Assembly: GCF_002155695.1 (NCBI RefSeq)
Contig: NZ_MUYJ01000008.1
Coordinates: 107,496 to 171,495 of the forward strand
DNA: 64,000 nucleotides
Reading direction: 5' to 3'
Source of the DNA: Erythrobacter tepidarius
GTDB lineage: Bacteria > Pseudomonadota > Alphaproteobacteria > Sphingomonadales > Sphingomonadaceae
Shown here piece by piece: positions 60,723 through 64,000 of this stretch. The notes under the pieces were generated by a model. That model saw nothing but the letters and a program-made list of their open reading frames with translations. It searched no databases and was not told where the DNA came from. The translations under genes were made by a program, and so were the position numbers. Position 1 is the first letter of the stretch, and the number at the start of each line of letters is the position of its first letter.

Positions 60723-60788
60723 GGCGGAATTCCGCCGATTTGCTATGTGTCGGAATTCCACGCACACATAGCTGCTACCATGGGTAGC
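60723..60788. repeat. Three consecutive inverted repeats between convergent genes
   Basis: GGCGGAATTCCGCC (60723-60736) is a perfect palindrome; GCTATGTGT/ACACATAGC (60742-60750, 60764-60772) have a 13-base loop; GCTACC/GGTAGC (60774-60779, 60783-60788) have a 3-base loop. Together they occupy 66 bases. They may be a bidirectional terminator, or an origin-type structure given the replication-like gene beside them. Confidence 0.6.
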
Positions 60789-60861
60789 GCGGCTCACTCC
60801 TCCATTTGTGTTCACAAGCGGAAGGATTGTGCTCAATCCAAGTTTTCGGCTGAGACGGAAT

Positions 60862-61608
60862 TTAGTTGCCGTTGAATTCTCGGATCTGGCGGCGAGCATC
60901 TCGCGCATTTGCGCCAATGATCATCCATTCGTCCGAAACGGGCATACCGGCTTCCCGGGTTCTGCATATCTGAGAGTCCACCCCGCCGTAATCGGGGTCC
61001 GTGCGGTCGCAGGGGCAATAGCCAAATTTGCAGAAGCGGCGGTCGGCCTTCCTTGGCGGCGCTGGAGATTGAGGTGCGGAGCTCGCAACTGGCGGCGCGG
61101 TCTCGGGCTTCAGGCAGCTAAGCATTGCGTTCCGTGCGGCGTCGCCACCAGACAATGGGATGAGCATCGAGTCCTCAAGGCCGAACGAAATTTCGAGCGT
61201 CTTTGCCTTGGTCAACCGATCTCCATATGCGGGCGAGAAGCGCCACAAGTAGGCTGGCTCGCCCTTGGTCATGAATTCACCCTTGTCGCTGCTCGCCGCC
61301 ATCCTTCCATCGACTTCAAGAAAGAGGGGTACCTCACGGCCCCGGGAATTCTTAGCCTCAATGCCGATGACGCTTAATAGCGTCCACCCCTCCGTTCGAT
61401 TAACCTTAACGAGCACCGCAGGCCTAGCGCGCGAGATGAGATTCAGCGACACCGCGCAAGAACCATCCTCTTGCACAAATGCCCACGAACCATCGACCAC
61501 TGCCTTTTGTGGGGCGGGCTCTTGCTGCCCGGAACTGCCTTCAGGCGCCCCCTGCGCGGCCAATGCCATTGCAGCCAATGCCAGATATGCGGTTTTCAAG
61601 GCACCCAT
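60862..61608 (-). CDS. Exported hypothetical protein
   Basis: A 248-residue protein with a signal peptide (MGALKTAYLALAAMALAAQG, cleavage near residue 20), then a Gln/Ser/Pro-rich linker and a domain with VVDGSWAFVQEDGSCAVSLNL and EISFGLEDSMLIPLSGGDAARNAM. A Cys-rich C-terminus has CKFGYCPCDRTDP. The start at 61608 was chosen because GGGGGAG precedes it and the signal peptide begins there; the longer frame has neither. Family unknown; it resembles invasion-associated or secreted proteins of islands. Confidence 0.65.
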   Translation of the reverse strand: MGALKTAYLALAAMALAAQGAPEGSSGQQEPAPQKAVVDGSWAFVQEDGSCAVSLNLISRARPAVLVKVNRTEGWTLLSVIGIEAKNSRGREVPLFLEVDGRMAASSDKGEFMTKGEPAYLWRFSPAYGDRLTKAKTLEISFGLEDSMLIPLSGGDAARNAMLSCLKPETAPPVASSAPQSPAPPRKADRRFCKFGYCPCDRTDPDYGGVDSQICRTREAGMPVSDEWMIIGANARDARRQIREFNGN

Positions 61609-61643
61609 GGCTCCCCCACCTTGCGCTCTTTGTTGGAGGGATA

Positions 61644-61868
61644 ATGATCGGACGGGCCAAAAAGGACAATCGAAAGGGATACTTCGGATGGAAATTAATT
61701 CCTGGCGACAGCTCTGAGGGAAGGAAAGCGGTCTACGCCCGCATACAAGTTTGCCGATCTCTAGGGAGGACCCGCAATTCTCCCCCGCCATGCTTTCCAT
61801 ATGCTGTCCGGCTTGTGACACGCGATGCGTTCACGCCTTGGCATGAACGGACAAAGTACCTAACCTAG
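61644..61868 (+). CDS. Possible small basic protein
   Basis: A 74-codon frame with GGAGG six bases before the ATG, encoding MIGRAKKDNRKGYFGWKLIP and a basic remainder. It is divergent from the exported protein gene and in the otherwise empty 61609-61894 gap. No family is recognised, and codon use is not convincing. Confidence 0.3.
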   Translation: MIGRAKKDNRKGYFGWKLIPGDSSEGRKAVYARIQVCRSLGRTRNSPPPCFPYAVRLVTRDAFTPWHERTKYLT

Positions 61869-61894
61869 CGGCTCTTCGAAAGAGGGGCGCGAGG

Positions 61895-62542
61895 GTGGGA
61901 GTTAAGTATACGTCGCTGGCTTTGGCGGCCCTATTGATGTCAGGTTGCGGACGCAGCGGTGCGAGCGATCAGCCCGCCGACATCGACGGCTTCGGGCCAT
62001 TGCGCTTCGGCATGTCATTCGAAGAAGTTCTGGCGGCTGCGGCGATCGGCACGTTCAACCCGGCTTCAATAACGGACTGCGCTGACACACTGGTTTTGCG
62101 GGGCTGCCTTCTCACCCAGCGCACCGGACCGCAATTCGACGTAATCCACGAATCGATCCCCTACAAATTCGCGGCGGAGATCGGGCGCGACAACAAGCTC
62201 TACAGCATTACCCTGTGGTTCGACCCAGAGGCTAGGCTGAGCCGCGAAGAATGTGTCCGGATGCTTGAGGCTACCGTCGACTGGTCTTGGCCCGGCGAGG
62301 CGCAGACAAACACCAAGCTTAAGCTCTCCGACGACTACGAGTGGCGCACATCACCCAAGGGGGTACGATTTCCGATGTCGCGGGAGGGTGACTTCGCAAC
62401 TGTGTTCATGCCGGAAGAAGGAGGCGGTGTCGCCCGTTCGTACTTCGCGTCCTTTCTAATGATAGACGGAAAGCCTGACTGTAGTGTGAGCGTGAGCTTC
62501 ACCGTTCCGACCGAGATGCCTCGCGTTGATACCGAGGCGTAA
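61895..62542 (+). CDS. Hypothetical lipoprotein
   Basis: A 215-residue protein with a lipoprotein signal: hydrophobic residues 5-15, then the lipobox LMSGC, so Cys18 would be lipidated. The mature part has FGPLRFGMSFEEVLAAA, a segment typical of small periplasmic lipoproteins with this opening, and two further cysteines. The start is GTG, in the best position for the signal peptide. The role is unknown; it is part of the element. Confidence 0.7.
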   Translation: MGVKYTSLALAALLMSGCGRSGASDQPADIDGFGPLRFGMSFEEVLAAAAIGTFNPASITDCADTLVLRGCLLTQRTGPQFDVIHESIPYKFAAEIGRDNKLYSITLWFDPEARLSREECVRMLEATVDWSWPGEAQTNTKLKLSDDYEWRTSPKGVRFPMSREGDFATVFMPEEGGGVARSYFASFLMIDGKPDCSVSVSFTVPTEMPRVDTEA

Positions 62543-62616
62543 AGCAACTTCAGTCGAATCTGATGTGTGATCCAAGCACAGAAAAGCTCATACTAATCAG
62601 AAACCTGCGGCCGTCT

Positions 62617-62662
62617 CAATCAGATGCGATTGGCGATTTCTGATCCAATCAGATCTGATTGG
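62617..62662. promoter_or_regulatory. AATCAGAT operator-like palindromes
   Basis: CCAATCAGATCTGATTGG (62645-62662) is a perfect 18-bp palindrome; CAATCAGATGCGATTG (62617-62632) is an imperfect copy, 28 bases before. Further half-sites lie at 62557-62564 and 62595-62602. The 209-base gap holds no gene. This is likely the binding region of a dimeric regulator or transposase; it precedes the stop end of the minus-strand pRiA4b/IS66 genes. Confidence 0.6.
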
Positions 62663-62751
62663 GAAGCTGCCACTGTCAGAGCATGCTCGCTATCTCTTTG
62701 TCTTGGCACGCCGATTCTGTATCCATCCGGTGAAGGCCGCACCCGTTTCAG

Positions 62752-63375
62752 TTAGCGGTCACTGGGTTTGATGATGCGTTTTGCTGCGGCGTTACGACGA
62801 GCGGCGATCCGGCCGAGGATGCCGTTGATCGGGAAGACATCGAGTTCGTCTGGATCGTAGTCGTCGAGCCATTCGCTGACATCGGCGTGATCTGGATGGT
62901 CCGGATCGTTTCTCGCCTCGAGCATTTCGTAGAACCCCGGGATGCCGCCGCAGTCCTCGGGAGGGCAGTTGCGCTCACCGGCGATGAAACGCGGATATGC
63001 CGTGGAGCGATCCCCAGCTCGGACATCCCTGATGATCAAACTGTGTTCCCAGTAATCGCCGAAATCATAGACATAATGAATCCGGGTAGTGCCGGGAGCA
63101 AGCACATCGCGCAGTCGTGTGCGGGAGGCGACCTTGCGGGGAGCGGTCCCCCAGTCCTCGTCCATGGGCAGGCCGTAGGTCTGGTGATCGATGACCATCT
63201 CCCAGAGGTGATAGTCGAGCCATCCCATGGCGGTCTGGACGATCTCGTGCAGCACCTTGAGGGTGATGGAGGTTGGGACTTCGAGCTCTCGCCAGATGAG
63301 CGGGTCGGAATCGTTCAGCTCGATACGCAGCGTGGCGATCTCGGTAAAACTGTCGATGGCGCTTTGGCGGGTCAT
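62752..63375 (-). CDS. Plasmid pRiA4b ORF-3-like protein
   Basis: A 207-residue protein with the family signatures IATLRIELNDSDPLIWRELEVPTSITLKVLHEIVQTAMGW, YVYDFGDYWEHSLII and PPEDCGGIPGFYEMLEA. The family is widespread on plasmids and mobile elements and its function is unknown. Its ATG overlaps the stop of the IS66 transposase gene (ATGA), so it is translated after it and travels with it. Confidence 0.9.
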   Translation of the reverse strand: MTRQSAIDSFTEIATLRIELNDSDPLIWRELEVPTSITLKVLHEIVQTAMGWLDYHLWEMVIDHQTYGLPMDEDWGTAPRKVASRTRLRDVLAPGTTRIHYVYDFGDYWEHSLIIRDVRAGDRSTAYPRFIAGERNCPPEDCGGIPGFYEMLEARNDPDHPDHADVSEWLDDYDPDELDVFPINGILGRIAARRNAAAKRIIKPSDR

Positions 63376-64000
63376 GCCGCCTGCGATAGCAGACCTTCAC
63401 TCTTGCGCCAGTTCCAAGGCAGCAGCTGATCGAGCCTGGTGGCGGGATGATCGGCGATGCGAGCGAGGACATCGGCGAGCCAGGCCTGCGGATCGACATC
63501 GTTGAGCCTGGCGGTCTGGATCAGGGTGTAGATGATGACGGCACGCTGGCCGCCGCGATCGGATCCGCAGAACAGCCATGCCTTGCGGCCAAGCGGGATG
63601 CAGCGGAGCGCGCGCTCAGCTGCGTTGTTGGTGAGGCAGATCCGGCCATCGTCGAGGAAGCGGGTGAACGCGTCCCAGCGCTTGAGCATGTAGAAGCAGG
63701 CCTTGGTGAGATCATGGCCGCGCGATAGCTTGGCGACCTGCTCGGTCAGCCAGGTGTGGAGCTCGGCCATGAGCGGCGCGCTGAGTTCCTGGCGAACTGC
63801 AAGCCGCTCGGCCGGGCTCTTGCCGTTGATGCCGCGCTCGATGTCGAACAGGGCATCGAGGCGCTGCACGGCTTCGAGCGCGATCGGATAGATCATGGCG
63901 GCGCTCTGTCCGCGACTCTTCTTGCGGGCCGAGCTTACGACATCGGCCAGCTCGAAGAACTTGCGCCTCGCATGGGCGAAGCAGCCTGCCTCGAGCACGG
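63372..64000 (-). mobile_element. IS66 family transposase (TnpC), 3' part, cut by the window edge
   Basis: At least 208 residues of the C-terminal part of an IS66 TnpC are visible: EAGCFAHARRKFFELADV, the helical RLDALFDIERGINGKSPAERLAVRQ, TNNAAERALRCIPLGRKAWLFCGSDRGG with the last acidic residue of the DDE triad, and the IS66 C-terminal domain ADVLARIADHPATRLDQLLPWNW. The upstream part and tnpA/tnpB lie beyond 64000. No terminal inverted repeat was recognised within the window. Confidence 0.9.

Noticed and set aside
60808..61377. Plus-strand frame of 189 codons opposite the exported protein
   Set aside because: No ribosome site or domain, whereas the minus-strand frame has a signal peptide and a good ribosome site.

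Overview
The window is high-GC DNA with the gene content of an alphaproteobacterium, most likely a sphingomonad (Sphingomonadales). The reasons are two TonB-dependent receptors with TonB boxes, dense Rieske oxygenase, P450, SDR, NTF2-like and acyl-CoA dehydrogenase genes, many ATGA/TGATG start-stop overlaps, and AGGAG/GAGAG ribosome sites. Genus cannot be fixed from sequence reading alone.

Positions 1 to about 56430 are one very large catabolic region. It holds four Rieske oxygenase alpha subunits, three cytochromes P450, eight short-chain dehydrogenases, three zinc-less MDR reductases, three acyl-CoA dehydrogenases, two acyl-CoA synthetases, a KstD-like flavoprotein, a DUF35/thiolase pair, a limonene-epoxide-hydrolase-type enzyme, six NTF2-fold proteins in all, two ABM-fold proteins, three CMD-type proteins, two VOC proteins and two ThuA-like proteins. 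A molybdopterin oxidoreductase lies close to its own MobA, and an E1 alpha/E1 beta/lipoyl-protein operon closes the region. Genes are arranged as divergent operons with short intergenic gaps. The set fits uptake (TonB receptor, MFS), ring and side-chain hydroxylation, CoA activation, beta-oxidation or retro-aldol cleavage, and entry to central metabolism. A bulky alicyclic or steroid/terpenoid-like substrate is inferred, not shown. No ferredoxin or ferredoxin reductase is visible. The only regulator is a LuxR-type protein at 48160-48969, which has a lux-box-like dyad in its own divergent promoter.

Inside this region, 11001-15395 is a separate metal-uptake-like operon: a Zur-like operator, a DUF2946 protein, a TonB receptor and a His-rich PepSY protein. 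A 16-bp sequence matching the bacterial chromosome centromere site parS lies between two convergent SDR genes at 30598-30613.

From about 57115 the character changes. A 3' half of a threonine tRNA (anticodon GGU) is followed by arm-type repeats and a tyrosine recombinase. Next come an AlpA-like excisionase, a winged-helix protein, a replication-type protein, exported hypothetical proteins, and a pRiA4b ORF-3-like gene overlapping an IS66 transposase that runs off the right edge. This is the left end of an integrated element whose right junction is outside the window.
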